This document shows positions 14,935 through 22,244 of a stretch of 29,996 bases of DNA, piece after piece. Origin of the DNA: an uncultured Collinsella sp. (GTDB lineage: Bacteria; Actinomycetota; Coriobacteriia; Coriobacteriales; Coriobacteriaceae); NCBI GenBank assembly GCA_900543025.1, contig UQPP01000029.1, positions 1-29,996 on the forward strand, read 5' to 3'. How positions within the stretch are numbered: the first letter of the stretch is position 1; the number at the start of each line of letters is the position of its first letter. Under the pieces are notes generated by a model. That model saw nothing but the letters and a program-made list of their open reading frames with translations, made no database searches and was not told where the DNA came from. Position numbers and translations under genes: made by a program.

Positions 14935-17238
14935 ATGGCTGGTAATCACTTTAAGGGCGGCGATAGCGGCCGTCCTGCAGTTCCGCCGCGTCCGAACGGG
15001 GCTGGTAAGGCCGGCACGCCGGGCGGCGCTGGACAGGGCGGTTCCGGTAAGCGCGTGTCCCCGGGCGAGACGGCGATGTTTACCGCTCTGTACGAGCAGT
15101 CTCAAAAGGCAAAAAAGACCGGCCGTGCAAGAGGGAATGTCTTTGCGGGCGGTGCAACCTCCACGTCGCAGCCGAGCGGGGCTCCTTCGGTACCTGCGAA
15201 CAACGCAGGTGCTGCCAACGCCGCGAATACCGCCGGCAACGTTAATGCCGGCAACAATACTCCCTCTTCCGGTGGCGCGGGGCTTACAGGTAACCTTGGC
15301 ACGATTTACACCGGCGCCTCCGAGACTGGCACGTTCGCCCGCCTGGATGATAGCGGTGCCGAGTTTGCGGGCTCGGGTTCCAAGGAAGATTATTACGATT
15401 TTGGCTTGAACTACGGTAGCGACGCTTCGTCGAGTTCGACCTCTGACGGTCTGGTCCGTCATCGCCATCGCAAGGGCGAGCGCAAAAAGCGTCACACTGG
15501 CGCCATTATTGCCGCTGTGGTCGTGGTGCTTCTCGTTGCGCTTGGCGCAAGCGGCTTTATGCTGCTTAACTCGGCAAAGACCGTAAAGAGCGAAGCGAAG
15601 GAGGCTGTCGAGATTGTCGGTGGCCTTAAGGACAAGGTCACGTCGGGCGATTTTTCGACGCTGCCTGACGACGCGAAGAAGATCGATGAGCTCTGCGACA
15701 GCATGAAGGCGGAGACTTCGAGCCCACTGTGGACGGCGGCTTCGTTTATCCCGGTGTATGGCAGTGACATCAACGCAGCCCGCACCATGATTGATGCCCT
15801 GTCCGATGTCTCGAGCAACGCGCTGGTTCCCATGGCCGATAACCTTTCGCAGGCCACGCCCGGCAAGCTGTTCCAGGACGGTATGATTAACGTATCCGCG
15901 CTGCAGGCGGTCGCCGATTCGCTTTCCAGCAGCTCGAAGGTGTTCAAGAGCGCCAACGAGAAGATCCAGGGCATTGGCGATACTCATATTTCCCAGGTGA
16001 CTGAGCTGGTCGATAAGGCCAAGGACGGCTTTGCCACCCTCAACGGCGCGGTTGACGCGGCGGAGAAGGTCGCCCCTGTCCTTCCCCAGATGCTCGGCGC
16101 CAACGGCCAGACGCGCAACTACCTTGTGTACGCCATGAACAACGTCGAGATTCGTGCCTGCGGCGGCTTTGGCGGTTCGCAGGGCCTGATTTCGGTCACC
16201 GACGGCCAGATGTCGATTGGCGAGTTTGTTCCCCGCATTGGACTCAACGAGGATGAGGCAGTCGAGAGCGTCGACGAAGAGGATGAGGCGCTGTTCGGCA
16301 ACCACAGCAACCTGTACAACTCGGGCAATACCTATTCGCCTGATTGGCCCCGCAACTCGCAGCGTGTCGCCGCGCTGTGGAAGTCCCAGTATGGGCAGGA
16401 CGTTGATGGCGTCGTCGGCATCGATCCGGTGTTCTTGCAGTACCTGCTGGGCCTTGTCGGTAATGTCTCGCTGCCTGATGGTACGGTCGTCGACGGTACC
16501 AACGCGGCGAAGGTTCTCATGCACGATGTGTATTGGAACTATCCGGTCGAGGAATCGGACGGCATCTTTGCGGCTGTTGCCAGCGCCGCCTTCGACAAGA
16601 TTCTCGGTGGCATCGGTGACGTCGACGTTACAAAGCTTGTCGGTGCATTCGAGCGCGGTGCCGAAGAGGGCCGTCTGATTGCTTGGATGAGAAACGATGA
16701 TGAGCAGAATGCCATCAAAGAGACGGGCATTGACGCTTCGCTGCCCGATCCGGATGATCCGAGTGCCGATCCCGTTGCCGGCGTTTACTTTAACAACCTG
16801 AGCTTCTCCAAGCTCGACTGGTATCTGAACGCCGACACGCAGATCGGCCAGGGCATCAAGAACGGCGACGGCACGTGCTCGTATCGCATCACCGTTACTC
16901 TGACGAACATCATGACGCAGGAGGAGGCAGGCAAGCTGCCCGACTACGTTGCGGCGAGCGCACCCGATGCCGCGCGTGACGACGAACGCCTGAATGTCTC
17001 GTTGTTTGCCCCGACGGGCGGCAACATCAGTGACCTTACGGTTGAGGGCACACAGTTTGGTCTTGGCGCCGCTACGTGGCATGGAATCCCCTTCTATTCG
17101 GGCACCGTTGACCTGCATGCTGGCGAGACGACGACGATCACGTATACGCTGACCACGTCGGCCGAGGCGGGGGACAAGCCGCTTACGTTGCGTCAGACTC
17201 CTACATGCCAGGCGGCTCGCGACAGCGCGTCGGCGTAG
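14935..17238 (+). CDS. DUF4012 domain membrane-anchored envelope protein
   Basis: A 767-residue protein. Residues 1-185 are Gly/Ala/Asn/Ser-rich and likely disordered and cytosolic, ending in a basic stretch (RHRHRKGERKKRH). One membrane helix follows (about 189-211), so the rest lies outside the membrane. The external part has a helical region with repeated Leu/Ser/Asp (about 215-385), then the DUF4012 core beginning around RNYLVYAMNNVEIRACGGF. DUF4012 proteins occur in Gram-positive envelopes near polysaccharide genes; biochemical function is unknown. I use the ATG at 14935 with GAGGA 7 nt upstream; a TTG at 14908 is possible but less likely. The gene is followed by a terminator and glmM. 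Confidence 0.87.
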   Translation: MAGNHFKGGDSGRPAVPPRPNGAGKAGTPGGAGQGGSGKRVSPGETAMFTALYEQSQKAKKTGRARGNVFAGGATSTSQPSGAPSVPANNAGAANAANTAGNVNAGNNTPSSGGAGLTGNLGTIYTGASETGTFARLDDSGAEFAGSGSKEDYYDFGLNYGSDASSSSTSDGLVRHRHRKGERKKRHTGAIIAAVVVVLLVALGASGFMLLNSAKTVKSEAKEAVEIVGGLKDKVTSGDFSTLPDDAKKIDELCDSMKAETSSPLWTAASFIPVYGSDINAARTMIDALSDVSSNALVPMADNLSQATPGKLFQDGMINVSALQAVADSLSSSSKVFKSANEKIQGIGDTHISQVTELVDKAKDGFATLNGAVDAAEKVAPVLPQMLGANGQTRNYLVYAMNNVEIRACGGFGGSQGLISVTDGQMSIGEFVPRIGLNEDEAVESVDEEDEALFGNHSNLYNSGNTYSPDWPRNSQRVAALWKSQYGQDVDGVVGIDPVFLQYLLGLVGNVSLPDGTVVDGTNAAKVLMHDVYWNYPVEESDGIFAAVASAAFDKILGGIGDVDVTKLVGAFERGAEEGRLIAWMRNDDEQNAIKETGIDASLPDPDDPSADPVAGVYFNNLSFSKLDWYLNADTQIGQGIKNGDGTCSYRITVTLTNIMTQEEAGKLPDYVAASAPDAARDDERLNVSLFAPTGGNISDLTVEGTQFGLGAATWHGIPFYSGTVDLHAGETTTITYTLTTSAEAGDKPLTLRQTPTCQAARDSASA

Positions 17239-17275
17239 GGTTTTTCTGGTAGCGCAGATAATCGAGTACCATTTT

Positions 17276-17308
17276 GGGGCGGACAGGCAATCTGTTCGCC
17301 CCTATTTT
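17276..17308 (+). terminator. Terminator-like stem between DUF4012 gene and glmM
   Basis: An 11-bp stem (17276-17286 with 17292-17302, one G-T pair), a 5-nt loop and TATTTT. It ends only 14 nt before the glmM start. GATAAT at 17257-17262 could be a glmM -10; if so the stem lies in the glmM leader and may act as an attenuator rather than a plain terminator. Confidence 0.7.
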
Positions 17309-17321
17309 GTAAGGAGAGCGC

Positions 17322-18653
17322 ATGAAGTACTTTGGCACCGACGGCTTTCGTGGTGAGGCCAACGTTGGGCTGACGGTAGAGCACGCTTATAAGATTGGCC
17401 GTTTTGTGGGCTGGTATTACGGCGCCAACCGCGAGCGCAAGGCACGCGTGATCGTGGGCAAGGACACGCGTCGCTCGAGTTATATGTTTGAGGCGGCGCT
17501 GGTGAGCGGCCTGGTCGCGAGCGGTGCGGACGCCTATATGCTGCACGTGATCCCCACGCCGGGCGTAGCGCATCAGACTGTGGAAGGCTGCTTCGATTGC
17601 GGCATCATGATCAGCGCGAGCCACAACCCGTTTTGCGATAACGGCATTAAGCTCGTCAACAGCGACGGCTTTAAGATGGACGAGGACGTGCTGGAGCTCA
17701 TCGAGGACTACATCGATGGCAAGAGCGAAGTTCCGCTGGCCACGGGCAACCACATCGGTGCCACGGTGGACTACATGCAGGGCCGCAACCGCTACATTGC
17801 TTCGCTCATTGCAAGTGCGAACTTTTCGCTGCAGGGCGTCAAGATCGGTATCGACTGCGCCAACGGCTCGGCTTCCTCGGTGGCCAAGCCGGTGTTTGAC
17901 GCGCTCGGTGCCGACGTGCGCGTGATCAATGCCGCGCCCGATGGTTTTAACATCAACGTCGATTGCGGCTCCACGCATATGGAGCGCCTGCAGCGCCATG
18001 TGGTGGAGCAGGGCCTGGACGTGGGTTTTGCCTACGATGGCGATGCCGACCGCTGCCTGGCCGTGGATGAGCGCGGTCGCGTGGTAGACGGCGACCAGAT
18101 CCTGTACGTGTGCGGCGTGTATCTGAACAAACACGGTCGCCTTTCGGGCGGTACCGTGGTGCCGACGATCGCCAGCAACTTTGGCCTGATCAAGTCGTTG
18201 GAGCTTGCCGGTCTGAGCGCCGTGACCAGCGGCGTGGGCGACCGTCACGTGTATGCCAAGATGCGCGAGGGCGGTTACAGCTTGGGCGGCGAGCAGACGG
18301 GCCATACGATCTTTGGCGATATCGAGCGCACGGGCGACGGCATTATGACTTCGCTGCGCGTTATGGAAGTGATTCGTGCCGAGCGTGAGACGCTCTCGCA
18401 GCTCACGGCTCCGTGCAAGCTGCTGCCGCAGGCGCAGGTGGCCGTGCGCGTGGCGGACAAGGACGCCGCACTCGAGAACATGGGCGTGCAGAACGCCATC
18501 GCCGAGGCCGAGGCGTCGCTGGCGGGCGAGGGCCGCGTACTCGTGCGCAAGAGCGGAACCGAGTCGGTAATCCGCGTGCTGGCCGAGGCGCCCGACCAAG
18601 CATCCGCCGATGCCGCCATGAAGCGCATCGCCAACGCGCTCGAGGCTCTTTAG
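17322..18653 (+). CDS. glmM: Phosphoglucosamine mutase
   Basis: A 443-residue cytosolic enzyme converting glucosamine-6-phosphate to glucosamine-1-phosphate, the step before UDP-GlcNAc for peptidoglycan. It opens with FGTDGFRG. The catalytic phosphoserine S100 lies in ISASHNP; the magnesium loop DGDAD is at 239-243; the GEQTGH sugar-binding loop and the KSGTE phosphate-binding loop follow. Length is normal for GlmM (phosphomannomutase relatives usually differ in the sugar loop). AAGGAG (17311-17316) is 5 nt before the ATG. Confidence 0.96.
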   Translation: MKYFGTDGFRGEANVGLTVEHAYKIGRFVGWYYGANRERKARVIVGKDTRRSSYMFEAALVSGLVASGADAYMLHVIPTPGVAHQTVEGCFDCGIMISASHNPFCDNGIKLVNSDGFKMDEDVLELIEDYIDGKSEVPLATGNHIGATVDYMQGRNRYIASLIASANFSLQGVKIGIDCANGSASSVAKPVFDALGADVRVINAAPDGFNINVDCGSTHMERLQRHVVEQGLDVGFAYDGDADRCLAVDERGRVVDGDQILYVCGVYLNKHGRLSGGTVVPTIASNFGLIKSLELAGLSAVTSGVGDRHVYAKMREGGYSLGGEQTGHTIFGDIERTGDGIMTSLRVMEVIRAERETLSQLTAPCKLLPQAQVAVRVADKDAALENMGVQNAIAEAEASLAGEGRVLVRKSGTESVIRVLAEAPDQASADAAMKRIANALEAL

Positions 18654-18681
18654 TTACGCGGTTTTACCAAACCGCGTAACT
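18652..18681 (+). other. Stem-loop overlapping the glmM stop codon
   Basis: A perfect 13-bp inverted repeat (18652-18664 and 18669-18681) with a 4-nt loop. The left arm begins inside the TAG stop. No T run follows, so it is probably an mRNA-stabilising or weak termination structure. Confidence 0.75.
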
Positions 18682-18728
18682 GCTCGACGCTGCAAACGGC
18701 CCCAAGCGGCAATCTGACGTTCAATTTC

Positions 18729-18766
18729 AAGGGTGCGACCAGAAGGTCAGCGCCCTTTCATTTCAC
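18729..18766 (+). terminator. Candidate terminator downstream of glmM
   Basis: AAGGGTGC-GACC (18729-18740) folds on GGTC-A-GCGCCCTT (18745-18757) with a 4-nt loop, one G-T pair and one bulge, followed by TCATTTC. A T-poor but plausible intrinsic terminator for the plus-strand glmM transcript. Confidence 0.55.
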
Positions 18767-18855
18767 GTCACCTAGCTCGCTTAGGGTCGTTTTCGCTGGC
18801 GTTCCCAAGACATTAGCGTCAACGAACTAGTCATTGGGTACCTAGTTATTGGGTG

Positions 18856-18893
18856 AAAAAAAGGGACGCTGCGGATTGGTTCCGCGGCGTCCC
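18856..18893 (-). terminator. Rho-independent terminator of the M32 carboxypeptidase gene
   Basis: On the minus strand a 13-bp stem (18893-18881 with 18875-18863, one G-T pair) is followed by seven T (18862-18856), 27 nt beyond the stop at 18920. Just beyond it, 18827-18840 and 18842-18855 form an imperfect 14-bp direct repeat. Confidence 0.92.
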
Positions 18894-18919
18894 CTTTGCG
18901 TTGGCGTGTCGCCTAAGCT

Positions 18920-20503
18920 TTACAGCTCGTAGAGCGTGGTGAACTTGTCCTGCAGGTAGCTGCAGTAGTAGCGGGCATCGAACGCCATGCCGCATGCGTC
19001 CTTGATGAGTTCCGGCGCGTCTTTGGCGCGGCCCCACTGCCAAATATGCTCGCCCAGCCATGCGCGGACGGGTGTCAGGTCGCCGCTCGCACAGGCGCCG
19101 GTAAGGTCGACACCGTCGCGGCACATGGCCGGCACAAACATGGCGTCGTAGGCGCTGCCCAGCGCATAGGTGGGGAAGTAGCCAAACGAGCCACCGCTCC
19201 AGTGCGTATCCTGCAGGCAACCACGCGTGTCGTCGGGAACCGGAATGCCCAGGTACTCATTCATGAAGCGGTTCCAAAGCGCGGGGATGTCCTTGGCCGT
19301 GGCCTCGCCGGCAAACAGCATGCGCTCAATCTCGTAGCGCACCATAACGTGCAGCGGATAGGTGAGCTCGTCGGCCTCGGTGCGGATCAACGACGGCTGC
19401 GCGATGTTCACGGCGCGGTAGAGCGTGTCCTCGTCTACGTTGCCGTAGACCTCGGGCGCGTGGCGGCGCAGCACCTCGAGCAGCGGTCCCATAAAGGCAC
19501 GGCTGCGGCCCACGGTGTTCTCAAAGAAGCGGCTCTGGCTCTCGTGGATGCCCATGGAGGTGCCGCCCTCCAGGCAGGTGCGCGCATAGGCGGGATTGAC
19601 GCCCAGCTCGTACATGGTGTGCCCCGCCTCGTGGATGATGCTGTAGACGTTGGAGATGCAATCGTCCTCGTAGATGTGTGTCGCGATGCGCGCGTCACCC
19701 ACGGCAAAGCCCTCGCTAAACGGGTGCTCGGTAAAGGCAAGCGTGGTGTCGTCCAGGTTCAGGCCGACGAGCTTCATCAGGTCGAAGCTCATGGCGCGCT
19801 GGGCGGCCTCGGGCACGCGGGCGTGCAAAAAGTCGGCATCGGGCTGCTGGCCGCGCTCGCCGATGGCGTGCACGAGCGGCACGACCGTGGCCTTGACCTC
19901 CTCGCAAAACGCGTCGAAGCTCTTGGCGGAAAGGCCGCGCTCGTACTGGTCGAGCCAAACGTCGTATGGGTCGCGCTTGGGGTCCATGAGTTCGGCCTGA
20001 TGCTTAAGTTGGGCGACGATTCTATCCACATAGGGCTCAAAGCTCGCCCAGTCGTTGGCTGTCTTGGCCTTGTGCCACACGGCGTCGGCCTCGCAGGTGA
20101 GCCTGGTCCAGGCTTCGGCCTCCTCGGTAGGAATAACGCTTGCCTCGCGCTGGTCGCGGCCGAGCACGCGGATCTCGTCGAGCAGCTGCGGGTCGTCTAC
20201 GTGTCCGCCTGCAACCGTCTCGCGCGCTAACGAGCGTACGAGCTCAACGGACTTCTCGCTGGTCAGTAGCTTGTGATGTTCGCCGGCAAGCGTACCCATG
20301 GCGTCGGCACGGGCGGCAGCGCCGTTGGCAGGAGCAATCGTCGCTCCATCGAACTCGGCAATCTTGAGCAGGTACTCGCGAGTCCACAGCTTGCCCTCGA
20401 GTTTGCGGAACTTTTTGACGGCCTTGTCGACTTTAGCGGCCTTGACGCCCTTGGCAGCCTTTGCCACGGCGGCCTTGGCCTTCTTATCGAGTTTCTTTCC
20501 CAT
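18920..20503 (-). CDS. M32 family metallocarboxypeptidase (carboxypeptidase Taq)
   Basis: A 527-residue cytosolic zinc carboxypeptidase that removes C-terminal residues from peptides. The HEAGH motif at 291-295 supplies two zinc histidines and the catalytic E292; GIHESQSR near 318-325 gives the third ligand E321. SLIRTEADEL and GCLQDTHW, both M32 signatures, follow. The first 30 residues are Lys/Ala-rich and extend beyond the usual start; AAGGA lies 7 nt before this ATG, so the extension seems real. It is transcribed alone, divergent from the pheST leader, and could finish peptides made by proteases such as the M16 enzyme (inference). Confidence 0.95.
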   Translation of the reverse strand: MGKKLDKKAKAAVAKAAKGVKAAKVDKAVKKFRKLEGKLWTREYLLKIAEFDGATIAPANGAAARADAMGTLAGEHHKLLTSEKSVELVRSLARETVAGGHVDDPQLLDEIRVLGRDQREASVIPTEEAEAWTRLTCEADAVWHKAKTANDWASFEPYVDRIVAQLKHQAELMDPKRDPYDVWLDQYERGLSAKSFDAFCEEVKATVVPLVHAIGERGQQPDADFLHARVPEAAQRAMSFDLMKLVGLNLDDTTLAFTEHPFSEGFAVGDARIATHIYEDDCISNVYSIIHEAGHTMYELGVNPAYARTCLEGGTSMGIHESQSRFFENTVGRSRAFMGPLLEVLRRHAPEVYGNVDEDTLYRAVNIAQPSLIRTEADELTYPLHVMVRYEIERMLFAGEATAKDIPALWNRFMNEYLGIPVPDDTRGCLQDTHWSGGSFGYFPTYALGSAYDAMFVPAMCRDGVDLTGACASGDLTPVRAWLGEHIWQWGRAKDAPELIKDACGMAFDARYYCSYLQDKFTTLYEL

Positions 20504-20621
20504 ACCGCATCCTTAATCTCGCAGGCCGAGCGCCGCAGACGGGTGCACGGCCAGTTTGCACAGCTACTTGCCTTGTACCCAGCGCGAACAAAACGGAACG
20601 CGGCGATGCGCTCGCGAAATG

Positions 20622-20630
20622 TGTTATCCT
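20622..20630 (+). promoter_or_regulatory. Extended -10 of the pheST leader
   Basis: TG-T-TATCCT (20622-20630) is an extended -10 with no clear -35. Transcription would begin near 20637, just before the T-box stem I. Confidence 0.4.
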
Positions 20631-20639
20631 ATAGCCCAA

Positions 20640-20921
20640 TGCGTTGACGGAGAGGGTTTTGCCCGTCGCGTCGCCGGCAAGAGAGGGAAGGTCATGGGCT
20701 GCAAGCCTTCCTGCGGTGGCAAGGGCCAAGCGTTCACTCCCGAGCAGCGACCTCAACGGGCGCGCGGCCGGTGGCAGCGAAGCCCCAGTAGGGAAGCCGT
20801 GAGCCTCGCGACAAGGGGCGCAGAGTGGGCACGGCGGGCCAGACATCCGCCGGGTCAAACAAGGTGGTACCGCGGAATTCAACCGTCCTTGGGCAATGTA
20901 CATGCCCGAGGACGGTTTTTT
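20640..20921 (+). promoter_or_regulatory. T-box leader controlling pheST
   Basis: The T-box core AAGGTGGTACCGCG is at 20861-20874, where the uncharged tRNA acceptor end pairs. A terminator follows: 13-bp stem (20883-20895 with 20903-20915, one G-T pair), 7-nt loop, six T (20916-20921). Stem III is visible as CGGCGG...CCGCCG (about 20833-20853). In stem I, GGAAGG and CCTTCC enclose a GGGCTGCAAG loop like the usual distal loop. A TTC at 20733-20735, the phenylalanine codon, is the best specifier candidate, followed by A as expected. Uncharged tRNA-Phe should favour the antiterminator and switch pheST on. Confidence 0.92.
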
Positions 20922-21005
20922 GTTACCGAACCGGGCCGCACATCCGCAGCTATCGGGTGCTAGCCGCCCCGGCAAGCGAGATGCGCGAGAGACGAAAGGG
21001 AAGAC

Positions 21006-22082
21006 ATGAGTCTGATTGATGATCTGGTCAAACTCGAGGAAGAGGCCAAGGAGCTCGTCGCAGGCGCCGACGACGCTGCCAAGCTCGAGGCCGCGCGCGT
21101 TGAGCTGCTCGGCCGCAAGGGCCGTATCACCGGCCTGATGCGCATGATGGGCAAGCTCGCCCCCGAGGATCGTCCCATGATGGGCAAACGCGCCAACGAG
21201 ATGCGCCGGCTGATCGAGGGCATGCTCGACGAGCGCACCACCGAGATGAAGGCCGCCGCCCTCAAGCACGCACTCGAGCACGAGGCCGTCGACATCACGC
21301 TGCCGGGCATCCGTCCGCAGATCGGTCACCAGCACCTGATCAAGCAGATTATCGAGGAGGCCGAGGACATCTTCTGCGGTATCGGCTACACCGTCGAGTC
21401 CGGCCCCATGGTCGACACCTCCTACTACAACTTCACCGCGCTCAACGCCCCCATGGATCACCCGAGCCGCTCGGCCCGCGATACCTTCTACGTGGTCGAC
21501 AACAATCCCGGCAGCGTCGCGCACCCCGAGGCTCACGCCCACGGCGAGTCCGACGTGCTGCTGCGCACCCAGACCTCGGGCGTGCAGATTCACACCATGG
21601 AGTCGCAGAAGCCGCCCATCTATATGATTTGCCCGGGCACCGTCTATCGTCCCGACACGGCCGACGCCTGCCACCTGCCGCAGTTCAACCAGATCGAGGG
21701 CCTGGTCGTCGACGAGGGCATCACCTTTGGCGACCTTAAGGGCACGCTCGACTACTTTGTTAAGTGCATGTTTGGCGAGGACCGCAAGACGCGCTACCGC
21801 CCGCACTTCTTCCCCTTCACCGAGCCTTCCTGCGAGGTGGACGTGAGCTGCCACGTGTGCGGCGGCAAGGGCTGCAACTTCTGCAAGCACAGCGGCTGGA
21901 TCGAGATTCTGGGTTGCGGCATGGTCGACCCCAACGTCCTGATCAACTGCGGCATCGATCCCGAGAAGTACACCGGCTTCGCCTTTGGCATTGGCGCCGA
22001 GCGCGTCGCGGCCCTGCGCTACGACCTGCCCGACCTCAGAACGCTCATGACGGGCGATATGCGCTTCCTGAACCAATTTTAG
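21006..22082 (+). CDS. pheS: Phenylalanine-tRNA ligase alpha subunit
   Basis: A 358-residue class II aminoacyl-tRNA synthetase subunit that, as an alpha2beta2 complex with PheT, charges tRNA-Phe. The N-terminal coiled coil (about residues 1-90) binds tRNA; GRKG near 36-39 is typical. The catalytic core begins around HPGIRP-like text and has motif 2 (FPFTEPSCEVDV) and motif 3 (FGIGAERVAALRY). Cysteines in CHVCGGKGCNFC form the extra loop found in some bacterial PheS. AAAGGGAAG precedes the ATG. Regulated by the T-box upstream. Confidence 0.97.
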   Translation: MSLIDDLVKLEEEAKELVAGADDAAKLEAARVELLGRKGRITGLMRMMGKLAPEDRPMMGKRANEMRRLIEGMLDERTTEMKAAALKHALEHEAVDITLPGIRPQIGHQHLIKQIIEEAEDIFCGIGYTVESGPMVDTSYYNFTALNAPMDHPSRSARDTFYVVDNNPGSVAHPEAHAHGESDVLLRTQTSGVQIHTMESQKPPIYMICPGTVYRPDTADACHLPQFNQIEGLVVDEGITFGDLKGTLDYFVKCMFGEDRKTRYRPHFFPFTEPSCEVDVSCHVCGGKGCNFCKHSGWIEILGCGMVDPNVLINCGIDPEKYTGFAFGIGAERVAALRYDLPDLRTLMTGDMRFLNQF

Positions 22083-22088
22083 GCTTGC

Positions 22089-22175
22089 CCAGGCACCCCA
22101 TCTTGGCGTTCAAGCCGTCGCTCGCGTACCTTTAGTACGCGTCGCTCCTCTTTCACGCCAACCTGGGGCACCTGG
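22089..22175. repeat. 87-bp imperfect dyad element between pheS and pheT
   Basis: Paired blocks run outward from a 5-nt loop (22130-22134): CGCGTAC/GTACGCG (22123-22129, 22135-22141), TTGGCGT/ACGCCAA (22103-22109, 22155-22161), CCCCA/TGGGG (22096-22100, 22164-22168) and CCAGG/CCTGG (22089-22093, 22171-22175). The two 41-nt halves align without gaps. As RNA it would be a long branched or interrupted stem; as DNA it looks like a dispersed palindromic repeat. It splits an operon that is usually tightly spaced. Confidence 0.8.
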
Positions 22176-22244
22176 ACAACCCTAAGGCGAACGTCTTCAT
22201 TTGATATTCCTCCCTTTGCGGAGATTAAGAACTAGGAGAGCTAC

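Noticed and set aside
14905..17118. 737-codon minus-strand frame opposite the DUF4012 gene
   Set aside because: Antisense shadow with biased composition and no recognisable domain.
17193..18599. 468-codon minus-strand frame opposite glmM
   Set aside because: glmM is certain on the plus strand; this is its complement. Similar shadows exist at 19046-20230, 20484-22076, 22197-23324, 23340-24917 and 25073-26692.
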